DNA of 64,000 nt, from the NCBI GenBank assembly GCA_032622095.1, contig CP136065.1:241035530-241099529 (forward strand). Reading direction: 5' to 3'. A program made the position numbers and the translations under genes. This document shows, piece after piece, positions 34,182 through 44,479 of the stretch. The notes beneath the pieces were generated by a model, which searched no databases, had not been told where the DNA came from, and saw only the letters and a program-made list of their open reading frames with translations. Source of the DNA: Siphonodentalium dalli (Eukaryota > Mollusca > Scaphopoda > Gadilida > Siphonodentaliidae). Positions within the stretch are counted from its first letter, which is position 1. Each line of letters opens with the position of its first letter.

Positions 34182-35172
34182 CAGGGTTTCCGCTAGGGGT
34201 TTGGGGCATGTGGCCGTATTTGGGAAGCACATACCAGGCGCCCTGTCGGGAGAAAATTTGGATGTTTATCACTGAAAAGTAGCCATTTCCTTGCACTTGA
34301 GACAACAAATTAAAACAGACCATCTTTCTTAGAACCCAAGTTAATGAACTAAAAGCATGCAAGCACAACAGTATACAATGGATACAACTTTTATAACAGT
34401 AATATTATTGAAAGCCAACATCAAAGACTACAGCGGTTGGCAAAAAGACACATTGTCATACTGTCTAGCAGTAACAGGTGTTAGTTACATCATGAGCTGT
34501 CATGTGCTAACATTCTGCATGCCTGCTTTCTTTGTATTTTGTTCACAGTACCGATCAAAACTATTTGTTGTAAAAATCTAAAGCCATTCCTCAAATGGAG
34601 ATGACCTCATGGTGGATTCGTATAATGGATAATTTTGTAATGATTGGATAGGGAATAACTGATAACAACTAATTTTGAATTAAACATTTCTTTGATACAG
34701 ACCTTGTTTTGAGGAAAAAGGTCTGCGCTGTTCATCACAGGGACTGCCAATTAAAACTCACTGGTGTTCATGGTTGCATGTAGCTCAGAATTCAGCCCCA
34801 TTATGATTTACCGATGTATATTGCGCATTTTGAGGGGAAATATTGGGTAAAAAAATTAGGAATTATAGACAGAAATCTATGGTAAATTAAAATGCGAAAG
34901 GCTGATTACTACTAAACATTCGCCCGACAAAGCGTTACCCGGGATGGTGTAGACAACTGTGCACATGGTCCGCGCCACTGAATATGTCTAATTCAGACAC
35001 CAAGTGTAGGATTCCTTGCAATCTGTTAATCATCAGTGTCGGTGATCGCACGTCCTGTATAAAAAGCGGACTGACCAAGGTCTGTGGCTATTTTGTGACT
35101 CATATTAAGTCAAGGTTGGTGAGGGGAATGAGGCCGCTGGACGGCCGGCCTGCCATAGTAGCGGAAACCCTG
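34182..35172. mobile_element. 991-bp DNA element with CAGGGTTTCCGCTA ends
   Basis: Inverted ends CAGGGTTTCCGCTA and TAGCGGAAACCCTG are flanked by GCATC on both sides (34177-34181 and 35173-35177). The intact paralogue at 32870-32985 shows the unoccupied site with a single GCATC. A 5-bp duplication is unusual for a classic hAT (8 bp), although the ends look hAT-like. No transposase domain recognised. Confidence 0.75.
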
Positions 35173-35296
35173 GCATCATCCCAAGCTGTTGTGGACCAAG
35201 AAGACTTGGTCTAGAAAATTATATGTCCTTCAAAACTAACGAGACTAACCTATGTATTATTCAGAGAATGAGCTGTCGACATGTCAGGATTCAAAT

Positions 35297-35735
35297 CAAG
35301 CCAAGATATATAGTGTCTGTCATTTGCAGAATGAGGTCCCCAGAGGGTGAATTTAGTGATGCTATTCTGCATAGCAGGCTAGCATCACCAAATTCACCCT
35401 CTTGGGACCTCATTCTACTTAGACCTCAACTTCTGCTAAGTATCTATAGTCTCAAATTAACATTGTTTTTTTGTTTTCCCTTCTGTTGTTTTTATATCCC
35501 ATAATTTCCAGAAGATAAATGGTATATACGAGGTGACCAATGGGTGAACATCACCAACTTCAACTGAGGAACTTCAATCTGATCCTAGGTCAGCCACAGC
35601 AGTTGAGACCTAAGCAGAATTAGGTTTCAAGAGGGTGATTTTGGTGATGCTAGACCACTGTACGTGATAGCGTCACTAAATTTACCCTCTGGGAACCTCA
35701 TTCTGCAAATGTCAGCCAAACTATATCTGGACTTG
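35297..35735. mobile_element. hAT-like GAATGAGGTCCCC palindrome element, long form
   Basis: 8-bp duplication ATTCAAAT at 35289-35296 and 35736-35743. Inverted ends start CAAGCC and end ACTTG, followed inward by CTGTCATTTGCAGAATGAGG. It contains two hairpins separated by AT-rich sequence, with a TTGTTTTCCC stretch near 35470. Confidence 0.8.
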
Positions 35736-35814
35736 ATTCAAATTGTATCTGAAAAATGATGCAGAGAAATGGCCCAGATATACATGCAGCCTGTCAATTA
35801 GCAGCAGTTTACGT

Positions 35815-36480
35815 AGTAATTGGGCCCTCTTTTGAAGAGGGCCCGATGGTGTACCTCCATACCAAAATTTAATCAATTTTGTTAGCACATGGTTGAGATA
35901 TATGCCCAGATGGAACGATGGAAAGAACGACGGATGGAGATATAAAGTAAATCCAGTACAACCCCCCCATTTTTCTTCGTAAAGTGGAGGTATAAAAATG
36001 GCTCAATTTATAACTACAAGTAACCCATACAAGTCTACAAGCTTTGGCTCTATTAATGTCTATGTTAGGTAGGGCTACAATGATTTCTGAGATTCCGATG
36101 GATCGCATTTTAAAGTTCACGATGCAATGCATCGTATTCAGAGGGTGCAATGCGATGCAAAAACAATTCACGTATGCAGAGTTATCAAGTCAGAGATACC
36201 AACTTTTCCAATCAAAACTTCACATCTGGGGGACTGCATCAGCTATTATAGTTTACTTGTATACCTGGCCATGCATTTTGGTCATTTCAGTCAGGCCTTG
36301 TAATTTAATTCAATGAATATGCTGAGGTGAAGACTGATGAGAAAAAACATACTAAAAATGATTAAGTGGTTCATCTGGTTTTCATAGCTGTCAGTTGCCA
36401 AAAATTTGCATTGTGATGCGCATCGCATCATGGTAGGGAAATCACGATTCGCATTGCATCATGAATGTATGAATTGTTGC
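35815..36480. repeat. Dispersed repeat with GATGCGATGC phrases
   Basis: From 35823 (TTTTGAAGAGGGCCC hairpin) onwards there are fragments of dispersed repeats, including hAT-like end phrases GATTTCTGAGATTCCGATG and ATGCATCGTATTC near 36080-36140 and inverse-looking CATTGTGATGCGCATCGCAT near 36410. Open frames 35869-36316 overlap these and are not recognised. Confidence 0.4.
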
Positions 36481-36984
36481 AGCTCTAGCATTACTATTTA
36501 AAAAGCAAATCCATGATAAATTTTTCCTGAAGGACATCTGGTGTGGCTTGCATCCATGTTCAACCTGGGTTACAAATAGCACTGAAATCTGAAAAAGATA
36601 AAAAGTTAAATTATATTACATAACTCCCATAAAACAAGACTAAATGGAACTCAAGCCTTCTATTATCAAATTCAATGGCCATTGAAGGTCGTTCCTTGAC
36701 AAGACTTCCATTTTGTTTCAGATCTTCAATTACATTTATGTGCAGAATGAGCAGTGCATACGCCATACCTTCGGGACGTTAGGACAATTAAGCGAAATTA
36801 ATTGTCATTTGTATGCTTCTATCAAAACCAGAAGTGAACTAAAAAAATAAAAAAATAATCTTCAGTTTTTAGAAAGGGATATACCAAATAGTTCAGTGTA
36901 TAAAATATTTTTGAGGGGACAATTCACCCTCTGGGGACCTCATTCTGCAAATGAGCAGCATTATGTTTGCAGGTCTGAAGAAAG

Positions 36985-37244
36985 GGTTAACCCTTCCATG
37001 ACTAGAGCTTCCAGAAATTTATTCCGAAACCGTGTGACAATACATTCTCTCAAAATATATGGGAGTCTCTGAGCCTTGCATATATAAAAGAATAAATTGG
37101 CCTGACAATATTGACCTTGACCTTGTAAGCCATGCATTCTATTATTTATGTGAGGCTCCCTATGGGAGACTCATGTATATAAGATAATGCACTGGCACAT
37201 GATCTTGAATGCTGCACCACCGCAGCTCCCGTCATGAAAGGTTT
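36985..37244. mobile_element. TTAA-type hairpin element (CTTCCATGAC variant)
   Basis: Starts TTAACCCTTCCATGACTAG and ends GCTCCCGTCATGAAAGGTTTAA, with two diverged hairpins (GGGAGTCTCTGAGCC; GGCTCCCTATGGGAGAC) and TTGACCTTGACCTTGTAAGC between them. A second, related copy follows directly at 37245-37460. Confidence 0.6.
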
Positions 37245-37460
37245 AAACCCTTTGGTGATGGGAGCTGTGCTAGTGCAGCATTAAAGATCCTGTGCCAGTG
37301 CATTCTCTTATATATGCAAGTCTCCCATAGGGAGCCTCACATATATAAGAGAATCCACTGGCTTACAAGGTCGAGGTAAATATTAGGGAAATTTATTCTC
37401 TTATATATGCGAGGCTCCTTATGGGAAAATACATCTATAAGAGAATGTATTGGCACACAG
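37245..37460. mobile_element. TTAA-type hairpin element, tandem neighbour, 3' end lost
   Basis: Begins CCCTTTGGTGATGGGAGCTG and has hairpins AGTCTCCCATAGGGAGCC and GAGGCTCCTTATGGGA. The right end is replaced by unrelated sequence after TTTTCGCAAAATTTCTGGAAG. Confidence 0.55.
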
Positions 37461-39350
37461 TTTTCGCAAAATTTCTGGAAGCTTATGGAATTTTCTGGAA
37501 TTTATGACGAACCTTCGAGAGAACTTTTATTCGAACTTCTTAACTCGACCAACCCTGACATATTAAACAATTTGGCAATCTTTATAAAACTCGGGTTGAA
37601 AAAATTTTTAGTGGAAAGGACACAATCATGAATGATGAATAAGGTTCGTAATAAATGCAAATATTGTTTGTTTGTTTGTAGCTTTATTGTGCGTGTTTTG
37701 TATATGTTTAGTGTATGCTAATGATGCGTGTTTGTTTGTTTCAATTTGTCAAATGTATCTTGTATGTTTACAACATCTAGTTTATTGTGATCATTATATA
37801 TAATGTTCTATATGTGTAAATAGTGTAAATAGTTAACCATCGCTCATGTTCCATGTAAAAATGGCTGAGATTAAAGCATCATTCAAGCTCCAGTCATGAA
37901 AGGGTAAAACAACCAGACCTATTGATAGTGTGGATCAAAGTATACTGAGAGGTATTATAAATTAGTGTTGATTGGTGTGTCAGCAGTATGTATCTGTGAG
38001 TGATATTAATTAATTGAGTTAGGCATGTGTGAGTGAACTGTAAGGTGAAAGGTTATTGTGGACTGTAAGGAAGCACTTGTGACTATAACTGAGAGAGAGA
38101 AAGTCAACTTTTCACTATTGTACATGCCGTTAGGATTACGATTCACGTTAACACATACCTCTGCTGAGAAGTTGACAGCAGTTATCATGAATCAGGAATC
38201 TTTGGTCTTTTATTCTGTATAATCAATCAAGAAATTATTTGTTTATGGTATATAACCACGTTTCATATGTTCGTGTTCAGGTTACTATAGAACAATAATA
38301 TGAAATGTACATCAATTTGTTCAACAAAGGTTTCAAAGGTTTTCGCAAAAGTATTCAAAATATTTCAATGTATTGAAAAATATGTTTACAGTGTTTTAGA
38401 AGCTGTATAATCTCAATGAGATTTGTATACCCTGCCATGGCGACATACTCTCTTGCAATGATATTGTTGAAGACATTCTGCAGTAAATGATATGTTGTGA
38501 AATAAGTAAAATACCACGAATTTCCCAGGAGACAACAAAGAACTCATATTGCACAGCAGTCAAAAAGAGAAACTGATTTTCAAAGATCAGCAACATTATT
38601 GGAGCAATTCTCAAAATCATCATATTTATAAAACTTTCTTGGAAGTACACATTTTAAGCATCTATTACCGAGATCATTATTTTACTCATATTGAAACAGT
38701 TTGATATTAACTTGACATGGCTCAATCGAGCTTCCAATTTTGTCTATGTAATTTGGAAGGACATGTAAGTTAGGTTGACAAATACACGAAAATTTATATG
38801 CCAGCTTCATATCCTCTGAAATATACTTGCCATGGTCACAGCGATTTTACAGCTGTTTTAAATTTTTTGTATAGAAGTGAAAAAAAGACTTGTTATTTCT
38901 ACCATATCAGGAATAGACTAACATAAAACGCTCTTTCCTGTTCCTGTCATGCAAATATTTTTGTATTTTTGTTTGGGACCCAAACATCGTGTTCAAAATT
39001 GTATTTTTCATGACTTCAATGCATCTTTTTTGGGACACATAATCCTCGTTGAAAGGTAGTTCAGGTATTTATCGATCTATATAGATACCGGGAAAAATTC
39101 TAAAGCGAATATTATCACGTGTATTTTGGAGCGCAAACCGCCATGTGAAATAAAACATGGATGGTAATCGATGTCAGTAATAATCAGGCCACATCAATTT
39201 CAACGAATCCTTTTTTCCCGTTTCAACTGAGTGGTCACTTTACTTTGAAACATTATAATGGATGCGTTTTGAGCAATCAGACACAACAATAAAATTAACA
39301 AACTAAGTCTTGTCAGTGCACATATTGAGATGTTTGATAAATAGAGGATC
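37461..39350. other. Intergenic AT-rich sequence
   Basis: TTTGTTTGTTTG-type low-complexity sequence at 37660-37740. The short open frame at 37407-37631 and the minus-strand frames at 38006-38188 and 38396-38650 have no recognisable domain. No conserved exon found. Confidence 0.45.
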
Positions 39351-39353
39351 TCA

Positions 39354-39485
39354 CATGAGTTTCTATTTTATACGGAATTTATCAACCGAGTTCACTAAAT
39401 TCGATTTGAGCCGAGGTTTACCGAGGCTCAAATAGAATTTAGTGGACGAGGTTAATAAATTACGTATAAAATAGGACGAGTGTGA
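39354..39485. repeat. Perfect-looking hairpin of about 120 bp
   Basis: Left arm (TTTTATACG, ATTTATCAACCGAG, TCACTAAATTCGATTTGAGCC) and right arm (GGCTCAAATAGAATTTAGTG, GAGGTTAATAAAT, CGTATAAAA) pair around GAGGTTTACC, with outer CTCACATGAG/GAGTGTGAG. Probably a hairpin MITE or its core. Confidence 0.7.
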
Positions 39486-39891
39486 GATACTTTTTATCAC
39501 ATGATCAAATAAACGCGAAGCAATGTGAAATATCCATCGAAAACAACGATAAAAACCGCAGTGATCGCAAGTCATTTGAAGAACGATGTGACGTCATCGC
39601 ACGCGCTGATATTAAACGTGTCTCTTATCGATAATTATGAAACTGCTTTTATGGGCAAATTATGTGATAAATTATTGTTCTTAAATTGTTACATGTAGTT
39701 CAATAAATATTTAATGTCTACATTTAGTACACTGTACATTCCAGTATTAATGTCTACATTTAGTATAACTCAAATAATTGATGATTTGTCCAAAACCAAA
39801 GCTACCCACATCAATACATCTACGCATCATACAGTGAGGTTCGTTTCGCAGTATGTATCGTACCGTGACATGGGCATATATCATTGCAATC

Positions 39892-39965
39892 CTAATTGAG
39901 AATGGTCTTCCATACCTTATGTTTAGGACATAGCACTGAAAAGTTGTCTTCATCAAAATAGCAAC
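39892..39965 (-). CDS. TCF20/RAI1-like: TCF20/RAI1-like protein, last recognised exon (end of ePHD finger)
   Basis: Follows acceptor TTGTTTTTGCAG on the minus strand. Its first two bases complete a split glycine codon, then CYFDEDNFSVLCPKHK. This supplies the last Cys and the Cys-x2-His ligands of the extended PHD finger, in the usual ..C...ENFS..CPKHK form of RAI1 and TCF20. Two endings are possible: splicing at AAG|GTATGG (39916/39915), or reading on seven codons (VWKTILN) to the TAG at 39894-39892. I show the read-through end; if spliced, the coding part ends at 39916 and a further exon is missing. Phase 1 entry agrees with exon 3. Confidence 0.85.
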
Positions 39966-40024
39966 CTGCAAAAACAAGACAATAGAAATTTCAATGACAA
40001 TAAGCTTGATATGGGCTACATTTC

Positions 40025-40433
40025 AAAATAGGACCAAGCTGATTTTCTTCAATCAGTTAACCCTTTACCCAACAGAACGGCCCTGTGCCAATGCATTCTC
40101 TTATATATGTGAGTCGACCATAGGTCGCCTCGCATATATAAGAGAATGCATTGGCTTAACACATATTAAACATGATAAAATTGTCAAAGAATGTAGAAAA
40201 ATATTATAAAAATTGTTAAAAAATGTAAGAAAAAATTATATAATTGTTAAAGAATGTAAGAAAAAATGGTAAAAAGTGGTAAAAAATGGTAAAAAGTTTT
40301 TTAGGCCAATGCATTCTCTTATATATGCGAGGCGACCTATGGTCGACTTGCATATATAAGAGAATGCATTGGCACAGGGCATAACTATAACCATCACAAA
40401 ATAGGACCAAGCTGATTTTCTTCAAACAGTTAA
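40025..40433. mobile_element. Truncated double-hairpin MITE between ~37-bp direct repeats
   Basis: Left end CCCTTTACCCAACA is present after TTAA, followed by two inverse hairpins, but the right end stops at ACCATCAC. The flank AAAATAGGACCAAGCTGATT plus TTCTTCAA(T/A)CAGTTAA occurs on both sides (40025-40061 and 40397-40433). Confidence 0.75.
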
Positions 40434-40849
40434 AGTGATGTGTAGGGTGATCAAATAGAAATGGAGAATAATCTTGTTAAAAGTAGTTATTTTTACAAAT
40501 ATTATATCCAAATTGATAACACACACCGTCATTCTTATATATTAATTAAATTCAGCGACTGTTGATGGCAAAATGGGTTTCGTTAGTTTATCGCAGATAG
40601 ATGCGTCCCGTATCGAGTAGTAAATATTTACAATTGAGCATAGTTCAGACGATGATTTCTATGGAGTGGTATGGTAGATTTGCTTCAGATTTTCGGCGAT
40701 GTTAGTAGAATGTTACATTCCTCCAGTTCAATGCATAGCGCCTGAACACTAACTTATCAGTTTCAAGCACGTGAACAAGTACATAGTATGTCTTTAAATG
40801 CTTGATTGTTTACATAATAAACATTTTCCACTGGAGCACATACAAATTT

Positions 40850-41625
40850 TAACTAGAGATGGGCCTGTCCCAGGTGGGACTAAGGTATACCCCCAAATTC
40901 AACATGTTATTCCAATGAAGTAGCCATTACCGTATATTGGTCACTGAAATTATGTAAACAGATAAAATATTATTATGAAAAAGTCTGATTTCCAAATTGT
41001 AGTTGGGGTCAGCTTCTCATGTTTTGAATCTTTATACAAGATTTCTGAATAGAGAAAATCACGTTCTAAGTCGAAAGCGGGGGATAACTCCACTTCATAA
41101 TCGCATGTGCACAGGTTCCCTTGGTACTAAATATCTGTTCCAAATTTAAACAAAATTGAGAGAAAATGTAGGAATAAAAGCTTGAACAAAATTATGCATT
41201 TTGAGAAAATTTTCTAAGTAAAAATAGGGGAAGAAATCCACCAAAAAAAAGTCTGATGGACCTCTTAATTGCAGGTGCACAGGTTCCCATGGTAATAAAT
41301 ATACTGTGCCACGTTTAAATAAAAGCTTGGACAAAATTATGCATCTTGAGAAAAATGGGGATAACTCCAGATAACTCCACAAAAAAGTTGGACGGACCTC
41401 GTAATCGCAGGTGCAGGTTACCTTGGTACTAAATATCTGTGCTAAGTTAAAACAAAATTTACCAAAATATGTAGGAATAAAAACTCGGACAAAATTCTGT
41501 CCACGGACGGATGAACAAAAATTTTATTGGCAGAAGGACGAATGGACGCACATGGCAGACAACCAACTGATGGCAATAGCTAAAACTTGTCTTTATCAAG
41601 TTAAGCTAAAAAGGGTTTTAAATTG
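40850..41625. repeat. Dispersed repeat, inverted relative of 22655-23075
   Basis: Several units with GGTACTAAATATCTG, TGTAGGAATAAAAGC, CTCCACAAAAAAGT and GCAGGTGCACAGGTTCC, starting with a GGTGGGACTAAGG stretch and ending ACCAACTGATGGCAATAGCT. Open frames inside are repeat readings. Confidence 0.65.
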
Positions 41626-42177
41626 ATTTATAGCTTTAAACAAAGCTCTAGGTGTGTTGATGTGCAGCTACTAGTATGATTTAGCAAATAAAAGACACAC
41701 TTTTGAAACACAAATCAATTTGTCAATACAACAATCAAACAGAATTCTCTTGTATCAGGACTAAAAACTATATATGCTACAGCAAAACCAGTGGAAAATA
41801 ACGAAACACAAGAGATTTTGTAAGTTTATATGCCTTTGATAGTCTTACTGAAGGAATACAAATTGTATGCCTTCTGCAGACATTTTACACAGCAGATAAA
41901 CAATGAGTTAATTTTACTTTAATAACACATCAAATCTAACAGACTTTAAATCTAATACACCTTTAAAGTTGTAGAATGCTAAAAACAGACCTAGACCTGG
42001 TTTTTCTTTCTGATGCTGTATGACGCAATAATTTATATCACTTCGGTAAGCTTTTAAAAGTCATACACAGTCCATATACCAGTATTTCATATATTTTCCG
42101 ACTGGAGTATACAGTATAAATAAACATGGAGCAGATTGTTTTCAATCATTAAGTAGGTCATTTAAAGCAATAATTTT

Positions 42178-42804
42178 ACCTTCACATCGAGCACATACAA
42201 CATGATATTTTTACCTTCACATCGAACACATACAACATGATATTTTTACCTTCACATCGAACACATACAACATGGTATTTTTACCTTCACATCAAACACA
42301 TACAACATGATATTTTTACCTTCACATCGAGCACATACAACATGATATTTTTACCTTCACATCGAGCACATACAACATGGTATTTTTACCTTCACATCGA
42401 ACACATACAACATGATATTTTTGCCTTCACATCGAGCACATACAACATGGTATTTTTACCTTCACATCGAGCACATACAACATGATATTTATACCTTCAC
42501 ATCGAGCACATACAACATGGTATTTTTACCTTCACATCGAGCACATACAACATGATATTTTTACCTTCACATCGAGCACATACAACATGGTATTTTTACC
42601 TTCACATCGAGCACATACAACATGATATTTTTACCTTCACATCGAGCACATACAACATGGTATTTTTACCTTCACATTGAGCACATACAACATATTTTTA
42701 CCTTCACATCGAGCACATACAACATGGTATTTTTACCTTCACATTGAGCACATACAACATGGTATTTTTACCTTCACATCGAGCACAGACAACATGGTAT
42801 TTTT
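42178..42804 (-). repeat. 35-bp minisatellite made from an exon end and its splice donor, 18 copies
   Basis: Seventeen 35-bp units and one 32-bp unit (627 bp in all). On the minus strand each unit contains AATACCATGTTGT, ATGTGCTCGATGTGAAG and GTAAAA, that is, the last codons of exon 3 of the TCF20/RAI1-like gene plus its splice donor. The first unit (42770-42804) is the real exon end, distinguished by GTCTGT where intronic units have GTATGT. Other variants are CGA/TGA-type changes (CATCGAGC, CATCGAAC, CATTGAGC) and CATGG/CATGA. Confidence 0.95.
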
Positions 42805-42865
42805 GTAGACAGCCTTTATGTAAGCAGCCCAGAGTAGCACCAGATTCTTTGCAAATAGAGCAGTT
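42772..42865 (-). CDS. TCF20/RAI1-like: TCF20/RAI1-like protein, exon 3 (middle of ePHD finger)
   Basis: 94-bp exon after acceptor ATATCTCTTTCAG, ending GTGAAG|GTAAAA, phase 0 in and phase 1 out. It encodes NCSICKESGATLGCLHKGCL and QKYHVVCARCE: the second zinc-binding half of the extended PHD finger, with Cys-x2-Cys, Cys-x4-Cys and His-x3-Cys spacings typical of the RAI1/TCF20/PHF14 group. It joins exon 2 (...KVAAIN) and exon 4 (GCYFDEDN...) in frame. The donor is the first of 18 tandem near-copies. A 65-codon frame from 42936 (minus) is out of frame with it. Confidence 0.9.
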
Positions 42866-42889
42866 CTGAAAGAGATATTGAGATATTTT

Positions 42890-43590
42890 CTGCTGAATTT
42901 AGCCCTTTCATGACAGAAGCTGCGTCTGTGCAGCATTAAAGATCGTGTGCGATTCCAAAGTCGGGTTTTGATGTTACATCCATATGGGCATCAATATTCT
43001 CAGAAACTACTGGGCGGATCTCACTGAAATTTTGTCTGGTCATGTATTTCGGCTATCCAGGCAACATGGGCTGGTTCTCGACTCCGCCCGACATTATTTA
43101 TTGTAACTGGTTCAGTTTTAATATTGCAATGCCAGGTACATTCGCTAGTTCAATATATAAATGCGAATGTGTGTGTCTCTCTTTCTCTATGTATGATTGT
43201 ATGTTCCTTTTTAGCCATCCACATTTCTGCATGATTCAGTCCAATTACGATGAAATTTGGCATGGATATGTATTTCGACTGGGTAACAACATAAGCTGGT
43301 CTGAACTCTGCCCCATGTCATCCTTTGACGTTATGTTATATCCGCACGAGCAAAATGGGAACTACATTTACTAGTTGGATCGCACTGAAATTTGGTACTG
43401 GCATGTAATGCGGCTCTCCGGTTAACATGAGATCAGTCTGGACTCCACCCGAAGTCACGTTTTGATGTTATTTCGCGGTTCTCATAAACTACTGGGCGGA
43501 ACTCACTGCAATTTAGTGTGGTCATGTATTTCAGCCCTACGGGTAACATGGGCTGGTTCTCAACTCCGCCGACATCGCATTTATTTTCAA
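42890..43590. repeat. Dispersed repeat with CATGGGCTGGTTCTCxACTCCG units
   Basis: Three to four related units of 120-240 bp carrying TCACTGAAATTT, GGTCATGTATTTCGGC and AACATGGGCTGG, preceded by a GCCCTTTCATGACAGAAGC hairpin-element end. The plus frame 43042-43374 is a reading of this repeat. It lies in intron 2 of the TCF20/RAI1-like gene. Confidence 0.65.
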
Positions 43591-43810
43591 TTTTAATTTT
43601 GCCACACTTTGCCTGTGCAACACCAATGGACATCCAGCATGTTTTGAAAATTGAAATAGTCTATTTTCATCTCGATTGTGACCACATACATCTATTGTTT
43701 ATATTTAATTCCAATTTCTCTTCTCAGCGAGAATCAAACTGAATCTTACGAAGCTGAAGAGTTTAAAATATACAAGTAAATCTATTACAGATTGACAGAC
43801 AAGAATTAAC

Positions 43811-44240
43811 TCTTTCAGTGCCACGGGCCGATCTCATCGGCCCTAGACCTCATTTTTTTTTTTTTAGATTGTTTTTTTTTTTGGGTTGAATTTTTTTTGG
43901 GCATGCTTAAGCATGCTATAGCGAATTTAAAAACAAACTGGATAAAACCTTAGGGGCATGTTATAACTCAAAACTATCACCAAGTATTCATAGTAATAAT
44001 ATTTATGCCCATGAAAAACGTAAGATTCCTTGGCACTAAACCTACAAAATAAGTCTGTTAAAGAATATAAGAAAAAATTATTAAAATTGTAAAAAATAAT
44101 AACAAATGATGAAAAATTGTTAGGCCAATGCATTCTCTTATATATGCGAGGCGACCTATGGTCGACTCGCATATATAAGAGAATGCATTGGCACAGGGTA
44201 TATGGGTTGATACAAAAATCGGACCTGGCACTGAAAGGGT
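43811..44240. mobile_element. TTAA-flanked element with CAGTGCCA ends
   Basis: Ends CTCTTTCAGTGCCACGGG and GACCTGGCACTGAAAGGG with TTAA outside (near 43807-43810 and 44241-44244). It holds a single hairpin of the GCCAATGCATTCTC family (44123-44192) and T runs. A related end occurs at 51363. Confidence 0.65.
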
Positions 44241-44479
44241 TAATAGTGTATAGTATATTAGATATGAATCGAAGCCCCTGTCCGGAAACACTTCAATCGA
44301 TTAATATTGATTAAATTTAAAACATTTTCTTGTTTAAAAATGTGTGATTGTCTACCTAAAGACCAATAGTGATTACTGTTAACAGAGACCAGACATTTTA
44401 TTGTGTTAATTTTTTCACTTTTAAAGTTCATTTGACTCGTTATTGCTTATAATCCGACTCGTTATTGGGAATAATCCGA

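Larger units (their letters stand above)
39966..42769 (-). other. Intron 3 of the TCF20/RAI1-like gene
   Basis: Contains, in genome order, the truncated hairpin element (40025-40433), a dispersed repeat (40850-41620), AT-rich sequence, and the 35-bp minisatellite made from the exon 3 donor (42178-42804). No alternative exon recognised. Confidence 0.6.

Noticed and set aside
42237-42485. 82-codon open frame with HIEHIQHDIFTF-type repeats on the plus strand
   Set aside because: It is the antisense reading of the 35-bp minisatellite derived from the exon 3 donor.
43042-43374. 110-codon open frame with Cys and aromatic residues
   Set aside because: It lies within a dispersed repeat whose units recur at 43245, 43380 and 43500.
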